Below are positions 1-9,584 of a stretch of 56,178 nt of DNA, in pieces (the stretch's first letter is position 1; each line of letters opens with the position of its first letter). Position numbers and translations under genes: made by a program. Location: NCBI GenBank assembly GCA_027449865.1, contig DAIDKV010000201.1, positions 1-56,178 on the forward strand. The letters run 5' to 3'. Below the pieces are notes generated by a model, which searched no databases, was not told the origin of the DNA, and saw only the letters and a program-made list of their open reading frames with translations. The stretch comes from Planctomycetales bacterium. Lineage in GTDB: Bacteria > Planctomycetota > Planctomycetia > Isosphaerales > Isosphaeraceae.

Positions 1-39
1 TGTCTGATTCACGTGTCCGCTGATGTTGTCCGATCGGTT

Positions 40-162
40 CCCTTGTCGGAGCCGGCTCTAACCGGCGATCTTCGCGTGACCTTTGGCTTCGTCCGGGACG
101 ATGACCCTTGTAGGAGCCGGCTCCAGCCGGCGATCTTCGCGAGACCTTTGGCTACGTCCGGG
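40..162. repeat. Direct repeat pair with GGAGCCGGCTC core
   Basis: Two copies of a roughly 57-base unit lie at about 40-98 and 105-162. Each holds a palindromic GGAGCCGGCTC core followed by the same CCGGCGATCTTCGCG and GACCTTTGGCT blocks, with only a few substitutions. A third, inverted partial copy (GGGAGCTGGCTCCTACA) follows at about 170-187. This looks like an intergenic REP-like element; it has no coding potential I can support. Confidence 0.6.
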
Positions 163-608
163 TCGCCAGCGGGAGCTGGCTCCTACATGGGCGATTGGCC
201 CGGTCCTTCGCGATCGGCCGATCGTTCGAGCTGGCTCCGGCCGGAGACCAGGTCACGACCCGGTGCTCCCTCCGACAATAGATCGGCGACCCCAGCCATC
301 ACAAACCGGACAGGATCATCGGGCTCGTGAATGAGCCTCCACGTCCCCCGCGCGGGGATGATGATAGGTGTCCGAGAATCCGTCAAGGCGGTCGCTCGGG
401 AGCCGGCTATCCCGGTATCACAGGCGCTTCGTGGTCCCGAAATTCGTGACGGGGAACGTCGGGCGAAAGTCCAACGTCCATGCCTGGGAAAAGGTCTGGC
501 CGAAGTCTTTCCACCCGGCGCGATCGGATCGTATCCTTGAAGGTCGATGATCGACTGGACCTCTTCCCGAGCGGATCGAAACCGCCGACCGCCTATACGG
601 AACCTCGC
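163..608. other. Leader region upstream of the PVC-type dehydrogenase
   Basis: No gene is supported here. The long open frame on the opposite strand (to about 2156) is arginine/proline-rich and mirrors the codon bias of the dehydrogenase gene. The dehydrogenase frame stays open back to 480, but those codons give a basic, low-complexity stretch rather than an exported-protein N-terminus, so the start was placed at 609. The segment probably holds the promoter; I could not pick a convincing one. Confidence 0.4.
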
Positions 609-3600
609 ATGAGAATCGAACGACTGCTCTCCGCCCTGGCCCTCGCGATCTTCGCGATCATCCTGGTCGCCGCCGCGCCGCAGCATCCGGCCACGCCCGA
701 TGGCGACTCGAAGCCCTATAACCCGAAGGTCGCGCCGGCCTCCGACGAGGCCGCCCGCGCCGCCCGGTCGTTCCGGCTCACCGAGGGCGTGAAGGTCGAG
801 CTGTTCGCCGCCGAGCCGATGCTCGCCAACCCGGTCGCGTTCGGCCTGGATGAAAAGGGAGTCGTTTACGTCGCCGAGACCTTCCGCCACGGCGCCGGCG
901 TCACGGATACGCGCAGTCACATGAACTGGCTCGACGACGATCTCGCGAGTCGGACGGTCGCCGATCGCGTGGCGATGTATCAGAAGTACCTTGGCGCGGC
1001 GTTCGCCGGGTACTCGGTCGAGCACGAGCGGGTGCGTCGGGTCGTCGACCGCGACGGCGACGGCCGGGCCGACGCCGCGACCACCTTTGCCGACGGCTTC
1101 AACGACCCCGCCGCCGGCATCGGCGCGGGGATTCTGGCGCGCAAGGGCGAGGTCTGGTACTCCTGTATTCCCTGGCTCTGGAAGCTTCGCGATCACAACG
1201 GCGACGGCCGCGCCGACGAGAAGATGCTGCTCCATCAGGGCTATGGCGTGCACGTCGGGTTCCTCGGCCACGACCTTCACGGCCTGAAATTCGGACCGGA
1301 TGGTCGGCTTTACTTCAGCATCGGCGACCGGGGGTTGAACGTCACCACGCTCGACCATCGACGGGTGGTCAACATTGAGAGCGGCTCGGTCCTGCGTTGT
1401 CTTCCAGACGGGACCGAGCTGGAAATCTTCGCGACCGGCCTGCGCAACCCGCAAGAACTGGCCTTCGATGAGTTCGGCAACCTCTTCACCGGCGACAACA
1501 ACAGCGATAGCGGCGACCGGGCGCGGTGGGTCTACCTGATCGAGGGGGGCGACAGCGGCTGGCGGATCGGCTACCAGTTCATTGCCGGACCGATCAGCCG
1601 GGGGCCCTGGAACGAGGAAAAGCTCTGGTATCCGGCGTTCGACGGCCAGGCGGCGTACCTCGTTCCGCCGATCGCGAACGTCTCCGACGGCCCCTCGGGT
1701 CTGACCTACGAGCCCGGCGTGACGATGCTCCCCGACGCGTACCGCCGCCACTTCTTCCTCGTCGATTTCCGCGGCGGGAGCGGTCAAAGCGGCATCCGGA
1801 GCTTCGCGGTCAAGCCGAAGGGGGCGTCGTTCGAGCTGGTGGATTCGAAGCAATTCCTCTGGCGCACGCTCGCCACCGACGCCGACTTCGGCCCCGATGG
1901 CGCTCTTTATTTCAGTGACTGGGTCGAGGGCTGGGAGAAGCCGAACAAGGGGCGAATTTATCGAGCGTTCGACCCCTCGAAGGCGAACGACGCGAAGGTC
2001 CGCGAGGTGCGCACGATCCTCGCCGAGGGAATGGAGCGTCGACCGGTCGTCGAGCTGGCGGAGCTGCTGGCTCACGCCGACATGCGCGTCCGGCAGGCGT
2101 CGCAGTTCGAGCTGGTGGATCGGGCCTCGGTCCACGTCCGAAAAAAGCTCGCGCATACCCAGGATTCAGGCGTGGAGAACACATCCGACGACGGCAAGAC
2201 GGCCCTGTCGGCCCTCACGAAGACGGCGGCCTCGTCCGGCCCCGTACTCGCCCGGCTGCACGCGATCTGGGGGCTTGGACAGGTCGGACGGGTCCGGCAG
2301 GAGGGGCGACAGTTTGAGGCTGGCCTGCTGCTTGTCCCGATGCTCGACGACCCGGAAATGGAGGTCCGGGCGCAGGCCGCCAGGGTGCTGGGCGACCTGC
2401 ACGACCCACGGGCGTTCGACAGCCTGATCGGCCGGCTGAAGGACGAGAGTCCTCGGGTCCGGTCGATGGCGGCGATCGCGATCGGAAAGCTGGGGCGGGC
2501 CGATGCGGTCGCGCCGCTGCTCGCGATGCTGGTGGAGAACGCCGACCACGATCCGACCCTCCGCCACGCCGGGGTGATGGGGCTGGTCGGATCGGCATCG
2601 AAGGACGCCTCGACGCTTCGTGGCCTGGCCGGCTCGGCCTCGCCCTCAGCGCGGATGGGCGTGCTGCTCGCGATGCGGCGGCTCGGCGACCCGCGAATCG
2701 CCGGGTTCCTCAAGGACGCCGATCCGAGGATTGTGCTGGAGGCGGCCCGCGCGATCCACGACGCTCCGATCGACGCTGCGCTCCCCGCGCTGGCCGACCT
2801 GCCGATCTCGGGCTCAAGCCCCTTGCCTCTGATCCGACGGGTGCTCGACGCCCACCAGAGGCAAGGTGAACCCCGCGATGCAAAGGCGCTGGCCGAGGTC
2901 GCCGGACGTCCCGACGTGCCGGCGTCGGCCCGTCGCCTGGCGCTGGAGATGCTGGCGCACTGGGCGAGCCCTCCTGGCCGTGACGCGGTGCTGGGCCTCT
3001 GGCGACCGATCGCGAAGCGGCCGGCCGAACCCGCCGCCGAGGCGCTCCGGCCGAGGCTCGCCGCGATTCTCGCCGAGGCTCCTGACGACGTCCGAACGGC
3101 CGCGATTCAGGCCGCCGCGAGCCTGGGCGCGAAGGAGGCTGGCGAGAGCCTGGCGAAGCTCGTCGGCGAGGCCAATCGCAACGACACCACCCGCGCCGCC
3201 GCGCTCAAGGCTCTTGAGGATCTGAAGGATCCGAGACGAGCCGACGCCGCTCGAAAGGCCGCGGCGATGCCCGGCGAACGCACCCGGGCCGAGGCGCTCC
3301 GGGTCCTGGCCGAGGTCGACCCGGCCGCCGCCATCCCGATGATCACCGAACGAATCGAGCGCGGGTCGACGTCCGACCGCCAGGGCGCGATCGCCGCCCT
3401 GGGCTCGCTTCGCGGCGACGCGGCGCGAACGGCGACTTTGAACCTGCTCGACCGGCTCTCCGCCGGCTCCATCGCGCCGGAGCTTCAGCTCGACGTGATC
3501 GAGGCCGCCGCTCGCCGGCCCGAGACCGAGGTCCGCGACCGGCTTCGCGCGTACGAGGAATCGAAGCCAAAGGACGACCCAGTGGCCGCCTACCGAGAAG

Positions 3601-4058
3601 CCTTGGCCGGCGGGAACGCCCGACGCGGTCGCGAGATCTTCGTCGGCAAGACGGCCGTCGAGTGCAACCGGTGTCACCGAGCCCGAACCTGGCGCGGAGA
3701 GATCCCCGGCGGCGAGGTTGGCCCCGATCTCACCGGCCTCGGCGCCCGTCATGATCGCGCCTACATCCTCGAATCGATCGTGAACCCCAACAAGCAGATC
3801 GCGGAGGGGTTTGAATCGGTCGTGGTGGCGACGGCCGACGGCCAGGTACTCACGGGCGTTCTTCGCGGCGAGGATGCGAAGTCGGTCCACATCATGACCG
3901 CCGAGGGGAAGCGGCTGGACATCGCCAAGGATCAGATCGAGGACCGCAAGCGCGGGCCCTCGGCAATGCCGACCGACCTGGCGCCGAAGCTGACAAAAGC
4001 TGAGCTGCGCGACCTGATCGAGTTCCTCGCCTCGCTCAAAAACCCGAGGCAGCCGTGA
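609..4058 (+). CDS. PVC-type membrane-bound dehydrogenase with HEAT repeats and haem-binding domain
   Basis: This is a large (1149 aa) exported protein typical of planctomycetes and verrucomicrobia. The chosen ATG begins MRIERLLSALALAIFAII, a clear signal peptide; the frame is open further upstream but without such a signal. Residues about 40-440 match the PVC-type dehydrogenase (six-bladed NHL/glucose-dehydrogenase-like) domain, with the DRDGDGRAD and DHNGDGRADE metal-binding-like loops. Residues about 480-950 are HEAT-like alpha repeats (MEVRAQAARVLGDL, SPRVRSMAAIAIGKLG). The C-terminus holds a cytochrome c-type haem site CNRCH followed by GPDLTGLGARHDRAYILESI, as in the Pirellula/Verrucomicrobium haem-binding family. 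The substrate is unknown; members of this family are usually assumed to oxidise sugars or other small molecules in the periplasm. It appears to be a single-gene unit. Confidence 0.9.
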   Translation: MRIERLLSALALAIFAIILVAAAPQHPATPDGDSKPYNPKVAPASDEAARAARSFRLTEGVKVELFAAEPMLANPVAFGLDEKGVVYVAETFRHGAGVTDTRSHMNWLDDDLASRTVADRVAMYQKYLGAAFAGYSVEHERVRRVVDRDGDGRADAATTFADGFNDPAAGIGAGILARKGEVWYSCIPWLWKLRDHNGDGRADEKMLLHQGYGVHVGFLGHDLHGLKFGPDGRLYFSIGDRGLNVTTLDHRRVVNIESGSVLRCLPDGTELEIFATGLRNPQELAFDEFGNLFTGDNNSDSGDRARWVYLIEGGDSGWRIGYQFIAGPISRGPWNEEKLWYPAFDGQAAYLVPPIANVSDGPSGLTYEPGVTMLPDAYRRHFFLVDFRGGSGQSGIRSFAVKPKGASFELVDSKQFLWRTLATDADFGPDGALYFSDWVEGWEKPNKGRIYRAFDPSKANDAKVREVRTILAEGMERRPVVELAELLAHADMRVRQASQFELVDRASVHVRKKLAHTQDSGVENTSDDGKTALSALTKTAASSGPVLARLHAIWGLGQVGRVRQEGRQFEAGLLLVPMLDDPEMEVRAQAARVLGDLHDPRAFDSLIGRLKDESPRVRSMAAIAIGKLGRADAVAPLLAMLVENADHDPTLRHAGVMGLVGSASKDASTLRGLAGSASPSARMGVLLAMRRLGDPRIAGFLKDADPRIVLEAARAIHDAPIDAALPALADLPISGSSPLPLIRRVLDAHQRQGEPRDAKALAEVAGRPDVPASARRLALEMLAHWASPPGRDAVLGLWRPIAKRPAEPAAEALRPRLAAILAEAPDDVRTAAIQAAASLGAKEAGESLAKLVGEANRNDTTRAAALKALEDLKDPRRADAARKAAAMPGERTRAEALRVLAEVDPAAAIPMITERIERGSTSDRQGAIAALGSLRGDAARTATLNLLDRLSAGSIAPELQLDVIEAAARRPETEVRDRLRAYEESKPKDDPVAAYREALAGGNARRGREIFVGKTAVECNRCHRARTWRGEIPGGEVGPDLTGLGARHDRAYILESIVNPNKQIAEGFESVVVATADGQVLTGVLRGEDAKSVHIMTAEGKRLDIAKDQIEDRKRGPSAMPTDLAPKLTKAELRDLIEFLASLKNPRQP

Positions 4059-4065
4059 GCGGCCG

Positions 4066-4097
4066 TTGTGTGGAAACCGCCCTCCAGGGACTATAAT
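4066..4097 (+). promoter_or_regulatory. Possible promoter for the AAA ATPase/TOPRIM-like pair
   Basis: A perfect TATAAT box lies at 4092-4097, about 107 bases before the ATPase start, in a locally AT-rich spacer. The best -35 candidate is TTGTGT at 4066-4071, but the 20-base spacing is too long, so only the -10 box is persuasive. A second -10-like GATAAT lies at 4159-4164. Confidence 0.35.
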
Positions 4098-4204
4098 GGG
4101 AGAACCTGGTACAAGGTAGACTCCAGGTCTCGCGACTGGCCAGAGGCGTACCTATAGAGATAATATACGAGCCTTGAAATGTGGTTGCATCCATCGGAAT
4201 TACA

Positions 4205-5749
4205 ATGCTAACAAGACTTAAGGTGTCGGGCTTCAAGAACCTGGTCGATGTCGACGTTCGATTCGGCCCGTTTACCTGCATCGCTGGCGCGAACGGAGTC
4301 GGGAAATCAAACCTTTTCGACGCGATAGGCTTCCTGAGCGCACTGGCAGAGTTGCCCCTGATGGAGGCTGCAAAATCGATCCGAGGGGGGCGCACGGCAG
4401 ATGCGGCTAACCTCTTTCACCGTGTCGGCGATCGCTATGACGAAAGGATGACTTTCACGGCGGAAATGATCATCCCGAGGGTCGGAGCCGATGATCTCGG
4501 CCAGAAGGCGGAAGCGACCAGTACCTTCCTGCAATACTCCCTGGAATTGATTCTGCGAAAAACCCAGGGCAACGTCTCCTCGGGCGGCCTGGAACTCTGC
4601 AAGGAAGAACTGGCTCACATAAATATCACGGATGCTTCTCGGCACTTGCAGTTTCGGCCGTCGAAGGAATGGCTCCAATCTGCCTTGAAAGGCCGACGGA
4701 CCGTGCCATTCATCTCGACAAGAGTGGACGGTTCCTCGACATCGATTCAATTGCACCAGGATCGAGGAGGGAGTGGGGGCGGTCGCCCCGCCCCGTTTCT
4801 CGCATCGTCGCTTCCGCGCACCGTTTTGTCCTCGGTGAACGCCGCAGAAACCCGCACGGCCGTACTGGCGCGGCAGGAAATGCGGTCCTGGCGTCGCTTG
4901 CAGCTCGAACCCGCCGCACTGAGAGAACCCGACGATTTCACGACCCCTCCCCGGCTCGGCAGTGATGGTTCGCATCTCGCCGCGACCCTCTTCCATCTCG
5001 CCAATGGCGGCGCAGATCCCTGGGGCGGTCCGGCGAGGCGAATTCCTGGGCCCGATCCATCCGCTCTCTACGCTCGTGTTGCCAATCGACTCGCGGATCT
5101 GATCGATGACGTGCGTGAAGTAGGGGTCGAGGAAGATGTTCAGCGCGAGCTCAGGACGCTCTTCGCAAGTGGTAAGGATGGTACCAGGCATCCGGCCAGG
5201 GCATTATCCGACGGAACTCTCCGATTCCTCGCCCTTGCGGTTATCGAGCTCGATCCCATCGTGCAGGGCGTTCTCTGCCTGGAGGAGCCCGAAAACGGGA
5301 TCCATCCGGAACGCATCCCCGCGATGCTCACTCTTCTCAAGGAAATCGCCACGGATGTGGATGAGCCCATCGGCTCCGACAACCCCCTGAGGCAGGTCAT
5401 TATTAATACGCATTCGCCCTCGGTTGTCCGCGAGGTCGACGATCAAGATCTCCTCTTTGCACAACTTCGCGAGACTGGGCGGGACGGCCAGCGGTTCCAG
5501 AGCGTTCACTTCGCTGCCCTCGACGAGACGTGGCGAACGCAGGGAGACGAGCCAACCGAAGAACTCCGTAAGGGAGACATCCTCGTCTATTTGAGTGGAC
5601 CTCGTCCAGCGATCGACTCGGATCCAGTGGCCGAGGAACGGCCCACTCGGAACGGTCGCCAGTCGCCCGCGAAGACACGACAGCGACGCCGTGTCGCCGA
5701 CCGAAGTGACCTGCAAGGACTTTTGCATTTCGGTGATCAGGAGACATGA
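4205..5749 (+). CDS. AAA family (SMC/RecF/OLD-like) ATPase
   Basis: An ABC-class ATPase of 514 aa. It starts MLTRLKVSGFKNLVDVDV, the usual N-terminus of AAA15/AAA21 proteins; an in-frame GTG at 4181 would add eight residues and is less likely. Visible motifs are Walker A GANGVGKSN (28-36), signature-like LSDGTLRFLALAV (from about 334), Walker B VLCLEEPENG (about 356-365) and the switch histidine INTHSPSVV (about 400-408). The central 230 residues are variable, as in OLD/PARIS-type ATPases. The stop overlaps the next start (ATGA), so the two genes are translationally coupled. There is no C-terminal TOPRIM domain; that role may be supplied by the next gene. The pair looks like a mobile defence or toxin-antitoxin-like module; the function is inferred. 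Confidence 0.85.
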   Translation: MLTRLKVSGFKNLVDVDVRFGPFTCIAGANGVGKSNLFDAIGFLSALAELPLMEAAKSIRGGRTADAANLFHRVGDRYDERMTFTAEMIIPRVGADDLGQKAEATSTFLQYSLELILRKTQGNVSSGGLELCKEELAHINITDASRHLQFRPSKEWLQSALKGRRTVPFISTRVDGSSTSIQLHQDRGGSGGGRPAPFLASSLPRTVLSSVNAAETRTAVLARQEMRSWRRLQLEPAALREPDDFTTPPRLGSDGSHLAATLFHLANGGADPWGGPARRIPGPDPSALYARVANRLADLIDDVREVGVEEDVQRELRTLFASGKDGTRHPARALSDGTLRFLALAVIELDPIVQGVLCLEEPENGIHPERIPAMLTLLKEIATDVDEPIGSDNPLRQVIINTHSPSVVREVDDQDLLFAQLRETGRDGQRFQSVHFAALDETWRTQGDEPTEELRKGDILVYLSGPRPAIDSDPVAEERPTRNGRQSPAKTRQRRRVADRSDLQGLLHFGDQET

Positions 5750-6411
5750 AGCAACTTCATTTTACCCTCGTCACGGACGGTCCGTCAGATAGCGCAATGC
5801 TCATTCCTATACTGGAATGCCTCCTCCGTCTGCATTGCAGCGACTTCGCAATCAATATTTCCCATGCGGACCTTCTGAAATTCCGCGAAGTCCCAAAAGG
5901 ACTCACCAGTAAAATCCGATATGCCCTGACAGCCTACCCCTGTGACACCCTCTTCATACACCGAGACGCGGAGAACGATCCCCCCGATTCACGTTATCAG
6001 GAGATACAGAATGCGGTCATGGCTACCGTGAAATCCGGGATGGAGGTTCCTTGCATCGGCATTGTACCCGTTCGGATGACGGAAGCCTGGCTACTCATCG
6101 ATATCATGGCCATCCGACGAGCCTCAGGTAATCCGAACGGAAATGTCGAACTCAGTCTTCCATCGCTGTCTCGCCTCGAAGATGTACCGGACCCCAAGCG
6201 TTTGCTACACGATTTATTGACAACTGCCAGCGAGCTGTCCGGTCGAAGACGAAAATCCTTCGATCCAAAGAGCCATATCCGGCGAATCGCCCAGCTCATC
6301 GAGGATTTTTCACCACTTCGAAAGCTTTCGGCGTTCCGTCGTCTGGAGAGCGATGTCCAGCAACTTGTCGCCGAGAAGGGGTGGGGCTCCCAGACCATCG
6401 CATCGAGGTAG
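5746..6411 (+). CDS. TOPRIM-like (DUF4276-type) partner of the AAA ATPase
   Basis: A 221-aa protein overlapping the ATPase gene by four bases. The N-terminus FTLVTDGPSDSAMLIPIL has the shape of the first TOPRIM strand and loop (usually hhVEGxxD); here the acidic residue is Asp in TDGPSD. LFIHRDAENDP (about 67-77) could be the second acidic motif (DxD/DxE). Further conserved-looking blocks are VPVRMTEAWLLIDI and LSGRRRKSF. I read it as a TOPRIM-fold nuclease candidate resembling DUF4276 proteins that accompany AAA ATPases. It is visibly less GC-rich than its neighbours, which fits acquisition by transfer. Alternatives are a non-enzymatic sensor subunit or an unrelated fold; the catalytic assignment is tentative. 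Confidence 0.75.
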   Translation: MKQLHFTLVTDGPSDSAMLIPILECLLRLHCSDFAINISHADLLKFREVPKGLTSKIRYALTAYPCDTLFIHRDAENDPPDSRYQEIQNAVMATVKSGMEVPCIGIVPVRMTEAWLLIDIMAIRRASGNPNGNVELSLPSLSRLEDVPDPKRLLHDLLTTASELSGRRRKSFDPKSHIRRIAQLIEDFSPLRKLSAFRRLESDVQQLVAEKGWGSQTIASR

Positions 6412-6531
6412 GCTTCGCCCACCGAGGGGAACAATGGTGTCCGCGGAACTACCAGAAGCGACGCGGGCCGATCGGCTGGCGATGATCCGACGTGGAGTGA
6501 CCTCGGATCGTCGCCGAGCTTGGGGTCGGCC

Positions 6532-7605
6532 TTATCCCTGGCGGGCCGGCGCGGGGGCCGGCGATGGGACCATCCCGTGGAGCACATCCGGGCGCGCCGC
6601 CAGTACCTCCAACGCCGCGGTTCGGTCGACGATCCCCGTCTGGAACGACTCGATCCGTCGACGCTCGGGGCCCTGTAATCGCGTCAGCGAGCGCGCCAGG
6701 TCGTTCTCAAAGGTCGGCTCCGCCAGAACCTTCGCCGCAGCGTAGCGCGCCGCCGGAGCGGCCGTCGCCTCGTCACCTCGCGCCGCCGCCGACATCGCCA
6801 GATATTCCCAGGCCCTCGGATCGTCCCAGAGATACGCCGCGGCCGCCGCGGCCTCCTCCGCCTGCGCGTAGCTACCCGCCCAGTAATGTTGATAGGCCGC
6901 GTCGAAAAGCGCCGGCCCGTCGGACGCCGTCCGCCCCCGGACCAGATCGTACCGAGAGACCACCGGCCCCGCCGACCCAGACCACGAGGCGGAAGCCGGT
7001 GACGACCACCCCGTCGACTGCTCTGAAGCCATCGCGCCGCGTCCGCCGCGGGATGAGACCGATGCGAACGGCCCACACGGCCAGGCCATCGCCGACGTCG
7101 TGGTCGTGGTCCCGGCTCCCGTCCCGGTCGGCTGGATGATCGGGGGCGCCGGCGGGATCGGGATCGGTCGCGATTCCACCGCCTCGACCACCGTCACCAC
7201 CACCGACCCTCTCGTGGAAAGGCCGTCGGAATCGACAACCGTCATCGAAAGTGAGACGCTGCCGGCGCGACCCGGTGGCGGGGCGATCGTCAGCGCCCGG
7301 CGCGAGCCTTCTCCCTCCAACCGAACACTCCCCTCCGGCAAGAGGGCACGGTCCGGAACCGAGATCGTGAACTCCAGCGCGGCCGGTGGCGTCCGGTCGT
7401 CGGCCACCGTGAACCAGGTCGTCACCGCTCCACCCGCCGGAACCGTGATGACTCCCGGACCCGTCAAGATCGGCGGCCGTTCCATCGGCGCCGCGGCTGG
7501 GGCTGGGGCCTGCGCTGGGCCAGCCTGCGCCCCCGCGCAAGGCGCCAGCATCGCGGCCGATACCACCCAGGTCATCGCGATCGAGAGTCTCGGGCGATCG
7601 AGCAT
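6532..7605 (-). CDS. Secreted hypothetical protein with C-terminal TPR-like region
   Basis: A 357-aa protein. The start at 7605 gives MLDRPRLSIAMTWVVSAAML and a signal peptide ending near AGAQA; an upstream ATG in frame at 7695 would put charged, low-complexity sequence in front of it. Residues about 25-150 resemble an immunoglobulin-like or cadherin-like beta domain (PPILTGPGVITVPAGG ... VSLSMTVVDSDGLSTRG). After a low-complexity linker, residues about 240-330 are alanine-rich helices with TPR-like spacing (YAQAEEAAAAAAYLWDDPRAW). The family is not recognised. The gene is convergent with the TOPRIM-like gene and stands alone on its strand. Confidence 0.7.
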   Translation of the reverse strand: MLDRPRLSIAMTWVVSAAMLAPCAGAQAGPAQAPAPAAAPMERPPILTGPGVITVPAGGAVTTWFTVADDRTPPAALEFTISVPDRALLPEGSVRLEGEGSRRALTIAPPPGRAGSVSLSMTVVDSDGLSTRGSVVVTVVEAVESRPIPIPPAPPIIQPTGTGAGTTTTTSAMAWPCGPFASVSSRGGRGAMASEQSTGWSSPASASWSGSAGPVVSRYDLVRGRTASDGPALFDAAYQHYWAGSYAQAEEAAAAAAYLWDDPRAWEYLAMSAAARGDEATAAPAARYAAAKVLAEPTFENDLARSLTRLQGPERRRIESFQTGIVDRTAALEVLAARPDVLHGMVPSPAPAPARQG

Positions 7606-8368
7606 CGTGGGACCTCGCTTCCCGTGGGATCGATCAGGCCGAGGACCGGATCCCCAGACCCGATCACCCGCCGACCTCTTCGTGTCACCGGGCAATCCGC
7701 GTGCCCATTTTGTTCGCTCGCTTCCCTATTTCACGCAATACCCCTAAATTCCGGACGCCTGACATCCGAGACCGCCCATCGTGTCATTCCCTCTTTACCG
7801 GGGGAGTTGACGCTCGGGATCGTCAAGCCTACACTCCAAGGATGGATGAACAGACTCCTTTTCATTTGGACCGACCAGGAAGCCGATAAAGCGGTCGAGT
7901 TCGAAATTTTTCATTTTCCTCGCCGACCCCGGTGTGGGAGATGGAGTGTTGGGTCACAAGGTGGGCCTGTTCACGTCCTTCTTTCAAAAGCGTGGTGAGG
8001 ACGAGCTAGGCTTGAAGGTCAAGCCTGTCTCCATATTTCGAGAACCACGAGAACCGAGGTCGAGACGCGATGGTGAGTCTGACCGATCGGCCGACGTGAT
8101 CTGGAGCCGATCGGACCCTGCGAGGTGAGACGAGAAGGCGGAAGTCGGTCAGGTTTTTCCTGCGGAGGCTCGACAACCTTTTCGTACAGGCTTTGAGTGC
8201 CGGAGCCATCATCTGTTTCGTTTCGCGAAGAGCCTGAGATGGAAATTCGGAGAGATTTGTCCGAGTGGCTTCGCTGTCGTTCGATCGATCTCCCAACACG
8301 GTCGAGGGAGGAATCTCTCGATTGGATAGGAATTTCTTAGGGTCTCACTTACGGAAGGAGTACGTGCC
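7606..8368. other. Intergenic region before the first DUF1559 gene
   Basis: No coding frame with plausible composition was found. It should hold the divergent promoters of the flanking genes. A small perfect hairpin AGGCTTGA-AGG-TCAAGCCT occurs at 8008-8026, with no T-run. I see nothing else to name. Confidence 0.4.
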
Positions 8369-9469
8369 ATGATCGCAAGGCGGAGCGGCCTGAGCCGCGG
8401 GTTTACGCTGATCGAGTTGCTGGTGGTGATCGCGATCATCGCCGTGCTGATCGCGCTGTTGCTGCCGGCCGTGCAGGCGGCTCGCGAGGCCGCTCGACGC
8501 GCCCAGTGCACCAACAATCTCAAGCAAATGGGCCTGGCCGCCCACAATTACAACTCGGCCAACGGCGCGTTCCCCATCGGCTGGATGGGCCCCGCCCTGC
8601 CGAACACCTACCTCGGCCTGCCGGCCTGCTACAGGAGCAACCCAATTGGTCACACCGCCTTTGTTTACATGCTTCCCTACATGGAAGGCGGAGCGGCCTA
8701 CAATGCCTGGAACATCATACGCGTTTACAATAGTTACGCCAACAACACGGGCTCATTCACAAAGCTGAACAGCTATGTTTGCCCGTCCGACACGCCGAAC
8801 GTGCCCGATCCTTCGGGGGATTTCCCCGTGGCCCAGGCCTCTTATGCCGCCTCGGAAGGGCTCCAGGAGCAGCTTCTCTACAACTGGGCGACCGTGGCGA
8901 CCGTTCCCGACCCGAAGGGCCAGTATGCCAACAGTTGCAACCTGGGGCCTGGCGACGGGATGTTCGGCCCCTATTATGCCCAGAGGGAGGCGAGCGTCAC
9001 CGACGGCCTGAGCAACACCCTGCTCTTCGGCGAGAACTCGCGATTCATCAACGAGCCGGGCGGCTCGAATTTCTACTTCAATTATGTGGCCGGCTTCTGG
9101 AGCGGCCCTCCCTGGACCGGCGGTAGTACCTACTGGACGAACGACTATAGGATCACAGGCGTTGTCCCCAGCATCGCGCTGCCCAACTCACCGCCCGACC
9201 TCACCGGGAACATGATCAACAATTGCGTCTTCAATTCGCCGGCCAGCTTCCCGCCCGACCTCGCCAACCTTTCGTCGAACCCGAACTCACCGCTCTTCGC
9301 CTGCACCAAATGGGGGCAGATTTCGTTCCGGAGCCTCCACCCGGGCGGTGTGAATTTCGCCTTCGCCGATGGCTCGGTTCACTTCATCAAGAGCACCATC
9401 AACCTGATCACCTACCGTGCCCTGGCGACCCGGGCCGGCAACGAGGTCATCTCGTCGGACCAGTATTGA
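8369..9469 (+). CDS. DUF1559 domain-containing pseudopilin-like protein (cassette A)
   Basis: A 366-aa member of the planctomycete DUF1559 family. A short basic leader and [20 protein letters not shown] (from residue 11) form a type IV prepilin/pseudopilin signal, with cleavage expected after the Gly of [25 protein letters not shown] continues the N-terminal helix. The C-terminus holds the family motif [18 protein letters not shown] and ends EVISSDQY. An AGGAG box sits about ten bases before the ATG. The role of DUF1559 proteins is unknown; they are thought to be processed by a prepilin peptidase and to sit at the cell surface. A small lipoprotein gene follows at 9585. Confidence 0.92.
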   Translation: MIARRSGLSRGFTLIELLVVIAIIAVLIALLLPAVQAAREAARRAQCTNNLKQMGLAAHNYNSANGAFPIGWMGPALPNTYLGLPACYRSNPIGHTAFVYMLPYMEGGAAYNAWNIIRVYNSYANNTGSFTKLNSYVCPSDTPNVPDPSGDFPVAQASYAASEGLQEQLLYNWATVATVPDPKGQYANSCNLGPGDGMFGPYYAQREASVTDGLSNTLLFGENSRFINEPGGSNFYFNYVAGFWSGPPWTGGSTYWTNDYRITGVVPSIALPNSPPDLTGNMINNCVFNSPASFPPDLANLSSNPNSPLFACTKWGQISFRSLHPGGVNFAFADGSVHFIKSTINLITYRALATRAGNEVISSDQY

Positions 9470-9584
9470 TGATCCGAGGGACGCCTGCCCGTCTTCAAGG
9501 TCGGGCCACACACCATCACACGAGACGCCCGCTCCCCGCCGCGCCGGAGCGGGCCTTCGTCTTTTCCCACCCGAGACCCTGACC

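Noticed and set aside
183-2156. Long minus-strand open frame (657 codons)
   Set aside because: It is antisense to the PVC-type dehydrogenase, Arg/Glu/Val-rich without domain motifs, and typical of shadow frames in high-GC DNA.
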